Assembly: GCF_900114435.1 (NCBI RefSeq)
Contig: NZ_FOZK01000002.1
Location: forward strand, 1,116,001-1,180,000
Length of the DNA stretch: 64,000 bases
Source: Halomicrobium zhouii
GTDB taxonomy: Archaea > Halobacteriota > Halobacteria > Halobacteriales > Haloarculaceae
Reading direction: 5' to 3'
The notes below the pieces were generated by a model. That model was given only the letters and a program-made list of their open reading frames with translations, was not told the origin of the DNA and searched no databases. This document shows positions 35,770 to 44,040 of this stretch, one piece after another. Both the position numbers and the translations under genes were made by a program. How positions within the stretch are numbered: the first letter of the stretch is position 1; each line of letters opens with the position of its first letter.

Positions 35770-36810
35770 TTATTCCAGACCGGGTCGCTCACGCCGTCGC
35801 TGGTCGGCGAGCAGCCGTTTGATACCCTTGCCCGGCCCGCCCTCGATGGGCCAGCCGCGCGAGCGCCAGGCTGGTGGTTCGGGTTCGAACGACGGACAGG
35901 AGTGGCGACACTCGCTGGCGGTCGGCGTCCGCCCCTTCGCCGTGCAGTGGGGGACGAAGCCGGTCTCGTCGGCTCGCAACTCGAAGTGCCGGCAGTCTGG
36001 TCGCATGGTATCGGCGAAGGAGCGCCAGCCGCGCTCGTAGGCCCGCTCGGCGATTTCCAGGCGCTTCTGGGCCTTCCACTCGGGGTCGGCGTACTCGAAC
36101 CGGCCCGCCGTCGTCGCGTGCTCGCTCGGGCCCGGATTCTCCAGGATCTGGGTCCCGGGCTCGCCGACGGCCAGCGTACGGGGATGCCACGAGGTCTCGG
36201 CACGGTCCGCGTCGACGTCGAGCGTCAGGACGCCGGCGTCGACCGGCAGGTCCTCCAGCAGGATCGGTTCGACCGTCTCGCCGGTGGCGGCTGTGGCGAC
36301 CCACACCTCGTCGGCAAGTCCGAGGGCGACGTCGCGGTGGAGTTGCGGGGCCAGATCACGAGCGGCGCTGGCGTCGAGGTCCGGCTTGTTCTCGATGGCG
36401 ACGATCCGTTCGACCCAGTCGGGGTAGTCGTACGTCCGGCGGATCTCGATCCGGTTGCCGTTCTTGCGGGTGTCGAGAATGCCCCGGTCCCCTGCCCTGT
36501 GTATCGCCTCGCGGACGTACTGCCAGGGGTAGCCCGGGTCCGGGAGGGCGTCCTGGTACCACTCCCACTCCGCGGGCGCGTATGGAACGATATCGAGGAG
36601 GTCCGAATCGAGGCGCTTCTCGCCGAACTTCGCTCGCTGGCGAAGCCCCGCTGGGTCGCACTCGACGACGATGGTGTCCCAGCGCCGGCGCTTGGTGCCG
36701 AGTTGCCTGGCGACGATGGTGGGTCCCTCGTGACCACCCGCCGGTGGCCAGTCGTCCTCTGCCCACTGGCAGACCCGCAGTTCGAACGCGAACTCGCTCG
36801 TGTGCGCCAC
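35770..36810 (-). CDS. DUF5787 family; possible Fe-S PD-(D/E)XK nuclease
   Basis: A 346-residue protein with a GTG start at 36810 (VAHTSEFAFELRVCQWAEDD). The upstream in-frame stretch reads as noise. The central core has YDYPDWVERIVAIENKPDLD followed by ARDLAPQLHRDVALGLADEV, matching a D...ExK and then a Q-containing helix of RecB/Cas4-like nucleases. One cysteine lies near the N-terminus (C14) and four near the C-terminus (DCRHFEL, HCTAKG, ECRHSCPSF), the distribution of the iron-sulfur Cas4/AddB nucleases. The family has no assigned function; the nuclease reading is mine. It abuts the DUF5797 stop, convergent. Confidence 0.7.
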   Translation of the reverse strand: MAHTSEFAFELRVCQWAEDDWPPAGGHEGPTIVARQLGTKRRRWDTIVVECDPAGLRQRAKFGEKRLDSDLLDIVPYAPAEWEWYQDALPDPGYPWQYVREAIHRAGDRGILDTRKNGNRIEIRRTYDYPDWVERIVAIENKPDLDASAARDLAPQLHRDVALGLADEVWVATAATGETVEPILLEDLPVDAGVLTLDVDADRAETSWHPRTLAVGEPGTQILENPGPSEHATTAGRFEYADPEWKAQKRLEIAERAYERGWRSFADTMRPDCRHFELRADETGFVPHCTAKGRTPTASECRHSCPSFEPEPPAWRSRGWPIEGGPGKGIKRLLADQRRRERPGLE

Positions 36811-36862
36811 TATAGGGTGGGAAACGGGAATGGCGGATAAAAAAGCTACAGTCGGCGCTCGC

Positions 36863-37465
36863 TCACGCCGAGGACTGGTCGACGGCTGCGACGGGACCGC
36901 CGCCCTTGCCACTGGTGTTGGCGAACGCGGTTCCGAACATCCTGAACACGGCCACCTGCCCGTAGAAGGAGACGAACGGGACGAGGACGAGTCCGACGAC
37001 CGTCACCGCGAGTATCGATACGACGACGTTGAGGAGGATGCCGACTACGATGGGCATCAACACGGCGAGGAAGTACTCGGAGGTCAGGACGACGTCCCGC
37101 ATGACGTCGACGTCGAAGGCTGCGCCGAGGTTCCCTTCGATAGCCATGTTCGCGAGTGCCGCGGGAACCAGGTAGTAGACGACGAACATCACCGGGATGA
37201 GCAACAGGAACGTCAGGATACCGACGCCCGCGAGGATACCGCCCCCCGTGTCGCCCGCTGCGCCCCCGAGCCCGAACATGGTGATACCCACGCCGAGGAT
37301 GACGATCGTCGGGACGATGCTATACACGAACGCGACGACCGCGACCTTGATCCCGTCGACGATCAGTTCGCCCCAGTCGTCCCACTCCGGCGGTTCGTCC
37401 TCGCCCGCGACGGTCTGCCGGATCACTTCCAGCGTGTATCCGGAGATGGCCAGGCCGGGAACTAT
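36863..37465 (-). pseudogene. DUF4013 membrane protein, 3' part split by a TnpB element
   Basis: About 200 codons reading IVPGLAISGYTLEVIRQTVA, GEDEPPEWDDWGELIVDGIK and then four to five membrane helices, ending FANTSGKGGGPVAAVDQSSA. The DUF4013 family normally begins with MLEDGLSYPLRGDW and one more helix. That missing start is found at 38912-39004, on the other side of the TnpB element, in the same frame. A GTG at 37426 could restart a shorter product, so residual expression is possible. Confidence 0.85.
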
Positions 37466-38911
37466 CTATCCGCGAGGAGAGAATCCCGCCCTTCAGGGCG
37501 GGAGTGAATTCGACACTTCCTCCACAATGTACCGGCGTTAGTAGGCCGGATATTCAACGCGTATCCACACCATTAAGCAGTATTGCCTACATAGGCTATG
37601 TATGGCGATCGAGGTCACGCGCACCTACATTGGTTCCATCCAGAACCACCGGCAGGTCTGCAATGGCCTCGATTCGCTCGGTGAGTCCGCCTCGAAAATC
37701 TGGAACGTCGCACGCTGGACAGTAGACCGGATCTGGGACGCAACCGGTACAATTCCAGATGAAGGCCCGCTGAAATCGTATATGAAGAACCAGTCGTGCT
37801 GGAAAGACTTGAACGCACAATCCAGTCAGAAAGTCATCGAAGAACTTTCCGACGCTTTCCAGTCGTGGTTCGACTTGCGACAGAACGACCCAGCGGCGAA
37901 TCCGCCTGGCTACCGCAAACACGGCGATACCCGACCGCGTTCCACAGTCACGTTCAAAGCAGACGGGTTCAAACACGACCCCGAGAATAACCGCGTCCGA
38001 CTCAGCAAAGGCTCGAACCTCAAAGAATCGTGGTCGGACTTCATCCTCTGCGAGTACCAGACCCGTCCAGGTGTCGATCTGGCCGGGGTCAACAAGGTGC
38101 AGAACGTTCGAGCTGTCTGGACGGGTGACGAGTGGGAACTACACTTCGTCTGTAACGTCGAACTCGAAACCACCGACTCCGCAGACGACGAAGTGGCAGG
38201 CATCGACCTCGGCATCACGAATATCGCCACGGTCGCGTTCCCCGATGAATACGTCCTGTACCCCGGGAACTCGCTCAAGCAGGACGAGCACTACTTCACC
38301 CGCGCAGAGTACGCAACGGAAGGCGAGAACGGCCCGTCGGCGAAGTCGATGTGGGCACGCGGGAAACTCGCTGACCGTGAAACGCACTTCTACCACACGC
38401 TTACGGACACCATCACCACCGAGTGTGTCGAACGGAGCGTGGGAACGCTCGTGGTGAGTTGGCCCGAAGACGTGCGTGAATCAAACTGGGGCAAAACAGG
38501 CAACAAGAAGTTACACTCGTGGGCGTTCGACCGCATCTACCAGTACCTCGAATACAAAGGCGAGATGCGCGGTGTTGAAGTGCTAAAGGAAAACGAGTGG
38601 AACACCAGTAAGACCTGTTCACGGTGTAGTGACGACACGAAATCGAACCGTGTCGAACGTGGCCTGTACGTCTGCTCGTCATGCGAGTTGGTGGCCAACG
38701 CGGATTGTAACGGGGCAGAGAACATGCGACAGAAGATAACTCCGAGTCCTCACGGAGAGGATAGGAGTAACGGCTGTGTGGCACAGCCATCGGTACACCT
38801 GTTCGACCGCGAGAGCGGGACGTTCAAAACGAGAGAACAGGTCGTGTCGTAGACCAGCAAATATCCCACCTGCGGTACGGGAAGCCTCGCCTTTTACGGC
38901 GAGGAGGATGT
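37463..38911 (+). mobile_element. IS200/IS605-family element carrying only tnpB (IS1341-type)
   Basis: Rejoining the two halves of the host gene in frame fixes the length at 1449 bp, although the exact cut can slide by up to 3 bp (37462|38912 to 37465|38915). The left end has the hairpin CCCGCCC TTCA GGGCGGG (37485-37502), and the right end has CCTCGCC TTTTAC GGCGAGG (38885-38904). No inverted terminal repeats or target duplication, as expected for IS605-type single-strand transposition. No TnpA transposase is present, so it would need one in trans. Confidence 0.88.
37602..38852 (+). CDS. tnpB: TnpB, RNA-guided nuclease of the IS605 family
   Basis: A 416-residue TnpB. The N-terminal helical/RNA-binding part includes WNVARWTVDRIWDATGTIPD. 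RuvC-I is VAGIDLGITNIATVAF (catalytic D). The zinc finger is CSRCSDDTKSNRVERGLYVC with CSSC, and the last RuvC residue is in VANADCNGAENM. In the RuvC-II place the sequence is GTLVVSWPEDVRESNWG; the usual glutamate (VVEDL) is not in its standard position, though E of WPED may serve. Full length with no frame breaks. Its codon use looks less GC3-biased than the neighbours. Confidence 0.92.
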   Translation: MAIEVTRTYIGSIQNHRQVCNGLDSLGESASKIWNVARWTVDRIWDATGTIPDEGPLKSYMKNQSCWKDLNAQSSQKVIEELSDAFQSWFDLRQNDPAANPPGYRKHGDTRPRSTVTFKADGFKHDPENNRVRLSKGSNLKESWSDFILCEYQTRPGVDLAGVNKVQNVRAVWTGDEWELHFVCNVELETTDSADDEVAGIDLGITNIATVAFPDEYVLYPGNSLKQDEHYFTRAEYATEGENGPSAKSMWARGKLADRETHFYHTLTDTITTECVERSVGTLVVSWPEDVRESNWGKTGNKKLHSWAFDRIYQYLEYKGEMRGVEVLKENEWNTSKTCSRCSDDTKSNRVERGLYVCSSCELVANADCNGAENMRQKITPSPHGEDRSNGCVAQPSVHLFDRESGTFKTREQVVS

Positions 38912-38914
38912 CAC
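38720..38914 (+). ncRNA. Predicted omega RNA (reRNA) region of the TnpB element
   Basis: In TnpB elements the guide RNA is made from the 3' part of tnpB through the right end, and its guide is the flanking DNA. Here that would run from late tnpB through the right-end hairpin 38885-38904, with a guide beginning caccagaaccgacaggaacc (from about 38912). Boundaries are inferred from element structure only. Confidence 0.35.
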
Positions 38915-39004
38915 CAGAACCGACAGGAACCCGAGGATGCCACCGATAGCGACGCGTCCGATCCAGTCCCCCCGGAGGGGGTACGACAATCCATCTTCTA
39001 ACAT
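38912..39004 (-). pseudogene. DUF4013 membrane protein, 5' fragment
   Basis: Reads MLEDGLSYPLRGDWIGRVAI, GGILGFLSVLV, the standard start of DUF4013 proteins, then runs into the right end of the TnpB element. Frame and order match the 3' part ending at 37465. The interval 39005-39217 upstream should hold the original promoter (TATA-like tttatgtcccaac on the minus strand near 39040) and the 3' end of the Nudix gene. Confidence 0.85.
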
Positions 39005-39217
39005 TGGTAATCTCTCGGACGTAAGGGATTATCTGTTGGGACATAAATGGAGGTGGTCATTCGGTCGTTTTTCGTCGGAATGGTGACTGGAATGGAGACT
39101 GAAATGGACGACTGTTTGACTAGAAGCGGGGAGGCCGCCCGTCGCAAGGCCGGACGCGTCGCTGGCCGCACTCGTCATCGGTCGGAACCGGCACCCTCAC
39201 AGGTCAGGACCGGCGCG

Positions 39218-39652
39218 TTACTCCTCGGTCTCCTCGAGTTTCTCGTCGAGGAACTCGTGGGCCTCTTCGAGGATCTCGCGGGGGCCGTCCTGCGTGACCG
39301 TGTTGATGGCCTGTTCGTAGTCGCGCCACTGCAGGTCGCGGTGTTCGTTGGACAGTTCTGCCGACGCCTCGTACGATTTCGCGACGAACAGGTGGACCGT
39401 CTTGTGGATGGTCTTCCCGTTCGCCTCGAAGACGTAGTCGTAGTCTTTGCGAAAGCCGTCTAACAGCCGGAAATCGCCGATCCCGGCCTCCTCTTTCACT
39501 TCGCGTATGGCGGTCTGTTGTAGCTCCTCTTCGCCTTCGACCCCACCTTTGGGGAACTCCCAGTCGCCCGGGCGGCTCTTGAGCAGCAGGTACTCCCGCC
39601 GGCCACGCGTGTCGCGAAAGAGGATGGCTCCCGCGCTCGTGGCCTCTATCAT
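39218..39652 (-). CDS. Nudix hydrolase (Ap4A/diphosphoinositol type)
   Basis: A 144-residue Nudix protein. The Nudix box GGVEGEEELQQTAIREVKEE plus AG (residues about 37-58) is complete with its REVKEE metal-binding helix. The lead-in WEFPKGGVEGEE is that of the Ap4A hydrolase/DIPP group, so dinucleoside polyphosphates are a likely substrate. The frame is open to 39658 but the ATG at 39652 begins the domain (MIEATSAGAILFRD). Faces away from the S10-like gene. Confidence 0.9.
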   Translation of the reverse strand: MIEATSAGAILFRDTRGRREYLLLKSRPGDWEFPKGGVEGEEELQQTAIREVKEEAGIGDFRLLDGFRKDYDYVFEANGKTIHKTVHLFVAKSYEASAELSNEHRDLQWRDYEQAINTVTQDGPREILEEAHEFLDEKLEETEE

Positions 39653-39807
39653 TATCAACGGGTATACGACCGTAACTTAAGAGCATATCGGACGCCCGAC
39701 GGCCAGACCGGGTGCAGCGACGCCCGCGTGGCCACTCGTGGCGGACGAGTGACATGCCGCCCGCGAAGAGGTGCGCTTTTCACTCTCGCATTCGGACGGA
39801 TCGACAG

Positions 39808-40134
39808 ATGCCGTTCGTCACCAAACTCACCCTGGAAAGCGGGGACCGGCACCGTCTCGACGACGTCGTCGACGACATCAAGCGCCGCGCCTCGCGCAAG
39901 GGCGTCGAGTTGAAGGGGCCCCACCCGAGCCCGCCCGAGCACCTCCGGGTGCCACAGTCGAAAACCCTCGGCCCCGGGAGTGCCCGCTTCGAGTCCTGGG
40001 AGTACACCGTCTACACGCGCACCATCGAGATCGTCGGGTACGAGGACTTCGCCCGCGACGTCGCCGGCAGCGAGTACCCCGAGGGAATCCACGTCGAGGC
40101 CGAAGTCGAACAGCGAACGCACGCCGGCAACTGA
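39808..40134 (+). CDS. uS10-like protein (second S10 paralogue)
   Basis: A 108-residue protein of the S10 fold: MPFVTKLTLESGDRHRLDDV, IKRRASRKGVELKGPHPSPP, EHLRVPQSKTLG, ESWEYTVYTRTIEIVGYEDF. The GP-HP-PP and YTRTIEI stretches are as in ribosomal protein uS10. Haloarchaea have the standard rps10 elsewhere (next to the elongation factor gene), so this is probably an accessory paralogue of unknown role. Its last codons and stop (GGCAACTGA) are the seed of the tandem repeat that follows. Confidence 0.85.
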   Translation: MPFVTKLTLESGDRHRLDDVVDDIKRRASRKGVELKGPHPSPPEHLRVPQSKTLGPGSARFESWEYTVYTRTIEIVGYEDFARDVAGSEYPEGIHVEAEVEQRTHAGN

Positions 40135-40280
40135 TCCTAAGTTCTCCGGCAACTGATCCCCGGTTCTCAGGCAACTGATCCGGTCCTGCGGCAACTGATC
40201 CCGCCCTCCGGCAACTGATCCTAAGTTCTCCGGCAACTGATCCCCGGCCCTGTGGCAACTGATCCTAAGTTCTCCGGCGT
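40129..40280. repeat. Minisatellite of the S10-like stop-codon region
   Basis: About seven tandem units of 20-22 bp with the consensus CCGGCAACTGATCC followed by 6-8 variable bases. Units alternate among ctaagttct, ccggttct, ggtcctg, cgccct and ccggccctg fillers. The first unit contains the S10-like stop codon (gcaactga); the last ends 13 bp before the next ATG. The array occupies nearly the whole gap to the M20 gene. Confidence 0.9.
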
Positions 40281-40292
40281 CCTCGCTCGGGT

Positions 40293-41582
40293 ATGGACGC
40301 CGACCGCTTCGACCGACTCGTCTCGCTCCGCCGCGAGCTACACCGTCACCCGGAGCCTGCGTGGTGCGAGTTCTACACGACCGCGCGAATCATCGACGAA
40401 CTGGACCGCATCGGCGTCGACCGCCAGTACGTCGGTTCGGACCTCTACGCGTCCGAGGACCGTCTCGCCGTTCCCGACGACGACGAACTCGAACACTGGT
40501 ACGACCGCGCACGCGATGCCGGCGCTGACTCCGACGTCCTCGAACGACTCCGAGGTGGCAACACCGGCGTCCTCGCCGTACTGGAGAAGGGAGACGGACC
40601 GACCGTCGGCCTGCGCGTCGACATCGATGGCCTGCCGCGCGAGGAATCGGACGACCCGGGTCACACTCCCGCGGACGAGGGGTTCCGCTCCGAAACCGGT
40701 GCGATGCACGCCTGCGGCCACGACGCCCACGTCGTCTTCGGCATCGGCGTGCTGGAGGCCATCGCCGAGGGCGACTTCGAGGGGACGCTGAAGGTGCTGT
40801 TCCAGCCAGCCGAAGAGGTCGTGGGTGGGGCGAAGCCCATTGCAGAAAGCGGCCACCTCGACGACGTCGACTCGTTCCTGGCCGTCCACGTCGGCCTCGA
40901 CCACCCCACCGGCGAGGTCGTCGCCGGCATCACCGACTTCCTCGCGGTCAGCCAGTTCGAAGCGAACTTCACGGGCGACCCCGCCCACGCCGGCGGGCAC
41001 CCGGCCAGGGGCCGCAACGCCGTCCAGGCGATGGCCGCCGCGGTCCAGAACCTCTACGCCATTCCCCGGAACGAGGGTGGGGCGACGCGGGTCAACGCCG
41101 GCGTCGTCGAGGGTGGCACCGCGACCAACATCGTTCCCGAACACGCCGCCATCGAGGGCGAGGTCCGCGGCGAGACGACGGACCTGATGGAGTACATGCG
41201 CGAGCGCGCGGACGACGTCCTCGACCACGCCGCCGGGATGCACCAGTGTGAGGTGTCAGTCGAGACGACGGGCGAGGCGCCCAGCGCCGACAACGACGAC
41301 GGGATCGTGAATCTGGCTTACGACGTCGCGGGCGAGGTCCCCTCGGTCACGTCCCGTCTCCGGACGGACCCGCTGGGCGGGAGCGAGGACGCGACGTTCC
41401 TGATGCGCCGCGTCCAGGAGCAGGGTGGGAACGCGGCGTACGTCGCCGTCGGGACAGACCATCCGGGTGGCCACCACACCGCGACGTTCGACGTCGACGA
41501 GGACTCTATCGCCATCGGCGTCGACTGGCTCACAGACACTATCGCAGCGCTCGGACAGTCCGAACCGGCGTCGCGTCGATAG
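40293..41582 (+). CDS. M20 family amidohydrolase/peptidase
   Basis: A 429-residue metal-dependent hydrolase related to N-acyl-amino-acid amidohydrolases and AbgA. Visible features are LRRELHRHPEPAWCEF, the metal motif GAMHACGHDAHV, the catalytic QPAEEVVGGAKPI, ATNIVPEHAAIEGEVRG and the last histidine in TDHPGGHHTATFDVD. The dimerisation domain lies between. Substrate is unknown; the family includes indole-acetyl-amino-acid and p-aminobenzoyl-glutamate hydrolases. Starts just past the minisatellite. Confidence 0.9.
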   Translation: MDADRFDRLVSLRRELHRHPEPAWCEFYTTARIIDELDRIGVDRQYVGSDLYASEDRLAVPDDDELEHWYDRARDAGADSDVLERLRGGNTGVLAVLEKGDGPTVGLRVDIDGLPREESDDPGHTPADEGFRSETGAMHACGHDAHVVFGIGVLEAIAEGDFEGTLKVLFQPAEEVVGGAKPIAESGHLDDVDSFLAVHVGLDHPTGEVVAGITDFLAVSQFEANFTGDPAHAGGHPARGRNAVQAMAAAVQNLYAIPRNEGGATRVNAGVVEGGTATNIVPEHAAIEGEVRGETTDLMEYMRERADDVLDHAAGMHQCEVSVETTGEAPSADNDDGIVNLAYDVAGEVPSVTSRLRTDPLGGSEDATFLMRRVQEQGGNAAYVAVGTDHPGGHHTATFDVDEDSIAIGVDWLTDTIAALGQSEPASRR

Positions 41583-41619
41583 AGAGAAAGGAATCGGCTC
41601 TGCGCTCTGAATTATCGAT

Positions 41620-41748
41620 TTAGATAACTGGAGTGCCACACACCTCGCATAGTGCGGCGTGACCGCTCGCCCGTACTCGGCCGTGACAGCCCGGAAGACG
41701 GCATTTCTCGCCGTCGATTTCTGATATGTATCGCTCGCCGACTTGCAT
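41620..41748 (-). CDS. 42-residue zinc-ribbon microprotein
   Basis: Starting MQVGERYISEIDGEKCRLPG and ending LCEVCGTPVI, it has four cysteines (C16, C21, C34, C37) spaced CxxxxC...CxxC, enough for one zinc site. Haloarchaea carry many such very small CxxC proteins. The coding strand is clean from ATG 41748 to TAA 41620, and the neighbours run convergent or away, leaving room for it. No function can be assigned. It is too short for common gene finders. Confidence 0.6.
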   Translation of the reverse strand: MQVGERYISEIDGEKCRLPGCHGRVRASGHAALCEVCGTPVI

Positions 41749-41954
41749 GTTCGATACCAGAATCATTCCCGATATAGTATCTTTCGCTTCGGGACGGCTC
41801 CGAGTCGTGTTCGCACGCGCCCCTCGCTCGGGCCCGAATTGCCGTCCAGAGACGCTCGACGCAGTGGATCCCTGTGTCCGCTATCGCTACTGAAAACGGC
41901 GTGTTCGGAGAGATAACGCGCCCAGGCCGCGCTGGTCCTCACGGCGACCGAAAG

Positions 41955-43373
41955 TCAGTACTTCGCGTCGGCGCCCGTGACCGCGTAGATCTCGTCCATC
42001 AGGTCGTCGCGCTCGGACTGCCACTCGTCGAAGCCGTCGGGACTGGACGGGTAGGACTCGTAGTGCGCTTTCAGCTGGTCGGCGAGCCCCTTCGCCTTGT
42101 AGAGGTCGTAGATGGTGCCCCAGTGGCCGAAGCTCTTTACCGCGGTCTTGAGTTTGAGGCCCAGGCTGATCTCCGCAGACCCCGAGTACAGCGCGTCGGC
42201 GATCTTGTTCGCGGGAAGCGACGCGAGCAGCCCCATCAGGTCGTCGACCTCGACGGCGGTCGTGAAGATGTTGTAGACGTCCAGCGCGGCGTAGCGGGCG
42301 CCGAAGTGGTCCATGACGCGCTCGTTGTAGCGCCAGAGGGCCGCCTCCTGGTCGGTGGTGCCGTCCTCGATGGCTTCGATGGCCTGTTCGCCGGCGTACT
42401 GGCCGGCGTAGGCCGCGCCGGCGATGCCGCCGCCAGTGGTGGGGTTGACGTGTCCTGCCGCGTCGCCGACGGCCATGTAGCCCGGGGCGACTGCGGAGTC
42501 GTAGGGCCGGCGCGTCGGGAGCGCGGCGCCGAGCTTGTCCTTGACCTCGGCGTTGCGGAACTCCGGGCGCCCCTCCAGGTCCTCCTTGAGGTCGTCGACG
42601 AGTTCCATGGGCTCCTCGTTCATCTGGAAGCCGAGGCCGACGTTGATCTCCGTGTCCGTACGCGGGAAGTACCAGAGGTAGCCCGCGGCGCGGTCGGTCG
42701 GCTTGAACACGAGGGCGTCGTCCCAGGGGACTGGCTCTTCTGTCTCGACGATTTCGCGGTAGGCCGAGCAGAACTGCGAGTAGGTGACGTTCGTGTCGAA
42801 CGTCGAATCGTCGAAGTCGACCTTGTCCTGGAGCAGGGAGAGGGATCCGGCGGCGTCGACGACGACGTCGGCCTCGTAGGTGACGGGGTCGCCCGCTCGC
42901 ATCGCTTCCAGTCCGGTGACGACGCCGTCGTCGTCCTGGGTGACGTCTTTGACGACGGTGTCGTAGTGGAACTCGACGCCCGTCTTCGCGGCGCCCTCGA
43001 TCAGGAGGCGGCCGTACTCCCAGCGGTCGATGACCGCCAGTTCGCCCGGCACGGGAATCTCGAGGACGGTGTCCTCCTGTGGAATCTCGAAGCGGCCGTG
43101 GTCGACCCCCGTGTTGGTGAAGGCGTCCTCGATCTGCGACTTCGGGATGGCATCGGGGAAGTTGCTCGCCCCCTTGAGCGCGTCCCCGCAGGCGATGTGA
43201 CCCGCTTCGGACTCGTCTTTGCGCTCGACGACGACGACGTCGTAGCCCTCGCGGGCGAGCGTGGCCGCGGCGTAACAGCCGGAGGTCCCCGCGCCGACGA
43301 CCGCGACGTCGACGGACTCGGTCCGGGGCGTCGCCGCGGTCCCGTCGGTGGAACCTGGCTTCGTAGTGGTCAT
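41955..43373 (-). CDS. Geranylgeranyl reductase family flavoprotein
   Basis: A 472-residue FAD-dependent reductase of the digeranylgeranylglycerophospholipid reductase family, which saturates the isoprenoid chains of archaeal lipids or of menaquinone. The FAD fold begins DVAVVGAGTSGCYAAATLAR with ERKD at the end of strand 2, then GLGFQMNEEP and the second FAD motif GYMAVGDAAGHVNPTTGGGI. The C-terminal 110 residues are helical. It may reduce membrane lipids made from GGGPS product. The adjacent ferredoxin (43500, divergent) could supply electrons, which is inference. Confidence 0.92.
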   Translation of the reverse strand: MTTTKPGSTDGTAATPRTESVDVAVVGAGTSGCYAAATLAREGYDVVVVERKDESEAGHIACGDALKGASNFPDAIPKSQIEDAFTNTGVDHGRFEIPQEDTVLEIPVPGELAVIDRWEYGRLLIEGAAKTGVEFHYDTVVKDVTQDDDGVVTGLEAMRAGDPVTYEADVVVDAAGSLSLLQDKVDFDDSTFDTNVTYSQFCSAYREIVETEEPVPWDDALVFKPTDRAAGYLWYFPRTDTEINVGLGFQMNEEPMELVDDLKEDLEGRPEFRNAEVKDKLGAALPTRRPYDSAVAPGYMAVGDAAGHVNPTTGGGIAGAAYAGQYAGEQAIEAIEDGTTDQEAALWRYNERVMDHFGARYAALDVYNIFTTAVEVDDLMGLLASLPANKIADALYSGSAEISLGLKLKTAVKSFGHWGTIYDLYKAKGLADQLKAHYESYPSSPDGFDEWQSERDDLMDEIYAVTGADAKY

Positions 43374-43499
43374 GGCATGGTCTGCTGTCCCGAGGGAGAA
43401 AACTCTTTATTCACCTCGACGAAACCTGTCGCCTCGCTGGGGTCAGACGCCGATTAGCCAGTGGCAAACGTTTTGTCGGGCGGTTCCGAACCCCGGGGC

Positions 43500-43835
43500 A
43501 TGACCGACTACACCGTGGAGTTCGTCGGGACGGGGGAGACGATCACCGTCTCCGACACGGAGACGATCCTGGGCCGGTGCATCGAGGAAGGGATCGCCCA
43601 GGAGTACTCCTGTCGCGTCGGGATGTGTCTCGCGTGTTCGGCAGAGATCGTCGAGGGCGAGGTCACCCAGCCCGCTGCCAGGGGACTCTCGGAGAAAGAA
43701 CGGGAAGCCTACGCGCTGACGTGCATGGCCAGGCCAGCATCTGACCTCGTTCTCGACCGGGGGAAGTACCCACCGTCTATCGAAGGCGGCACATCCGCGG
43801 TCGCCGGCGACGACGCGGCGGCGGCCGACGACTGA
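43500..43835 (+). CDS. Plant-type [2Fe-2S] ferredoxin
   Basis: A 111-residue ferredoxin. The cluster ligands are C38, C43 and C46 (SCRVGMCLAC) and C75 (LTCMARP), the CX4CX2C...C pattern. It lacks the haloarchaeal acidic N-terminal insertion of the main Halobacterium ferredoxin and is therefore a specialised form. The tail is alanine/aspartate-rich. Divergent from the geranylgeranyl reductase gene with 126 bp between the starts. Confidence 0.9.
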   Translation: MTDYTVEFVGTGETITVSDTETILGRCIEEGIAQEYSCRVGMCLACSAEIVEGEVTQPAARGLSEKEREAYALTCMARPASDLVLDRGKYPPSIEGGTSAVAGDDAAAADD

Positions 43836-43838
43836 GCA

Positions 43839-43859
43839 ATTCCGGTTTCGAACCGGAAT
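43839..43859 (+). terminator. Perfect hairpin after ferredoxin
   Basis: ATTCCGGTT TCG AACCGGAAT, 9 bp perfect stem, 3 bp after the ferredoxin stop codon. No long T-run follows, so it is either a processing/stability hairpin or a weak terminator. Confidence 0.4.
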
Positions 43860-44040
43860 GCGAGAAACAAAGTATTATGTGGTCCTTTTGCCGGTAAACG
43901 GTCTGTTAACTCCGTCTGAGCGATTCTAGATCGCGGTTCGTGGAAGGACAGGTCATATATGGTAGTGGTGCGTATGGGGTAGTAGACACCTGCACCTTCG
44001 CCAGGGGACGGCTGTCGAAGACTGACACACGTTCACAACC

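Noticed and set aside
40129-40280. Possible short CRISPR array
   Set aside because: Units are only 20-22 bp in total with 6-8 variable bases, far too short for repeat plus spacer, and no cas genes are near.
41874-43457. 527-aa plus-strand frame opposite the geranylgeranyl reductase
   Set aside because: Shadow frame; the reductase on the minus strand carries both FAD motifs.
43839-43859. Possible tRNA T-arm (ggtttcgaacc)
   Set aside because: The stem is 9 bp with a 3-nt loop and no acceptor, D or anticodon arms around it; it is a simple hairpin.
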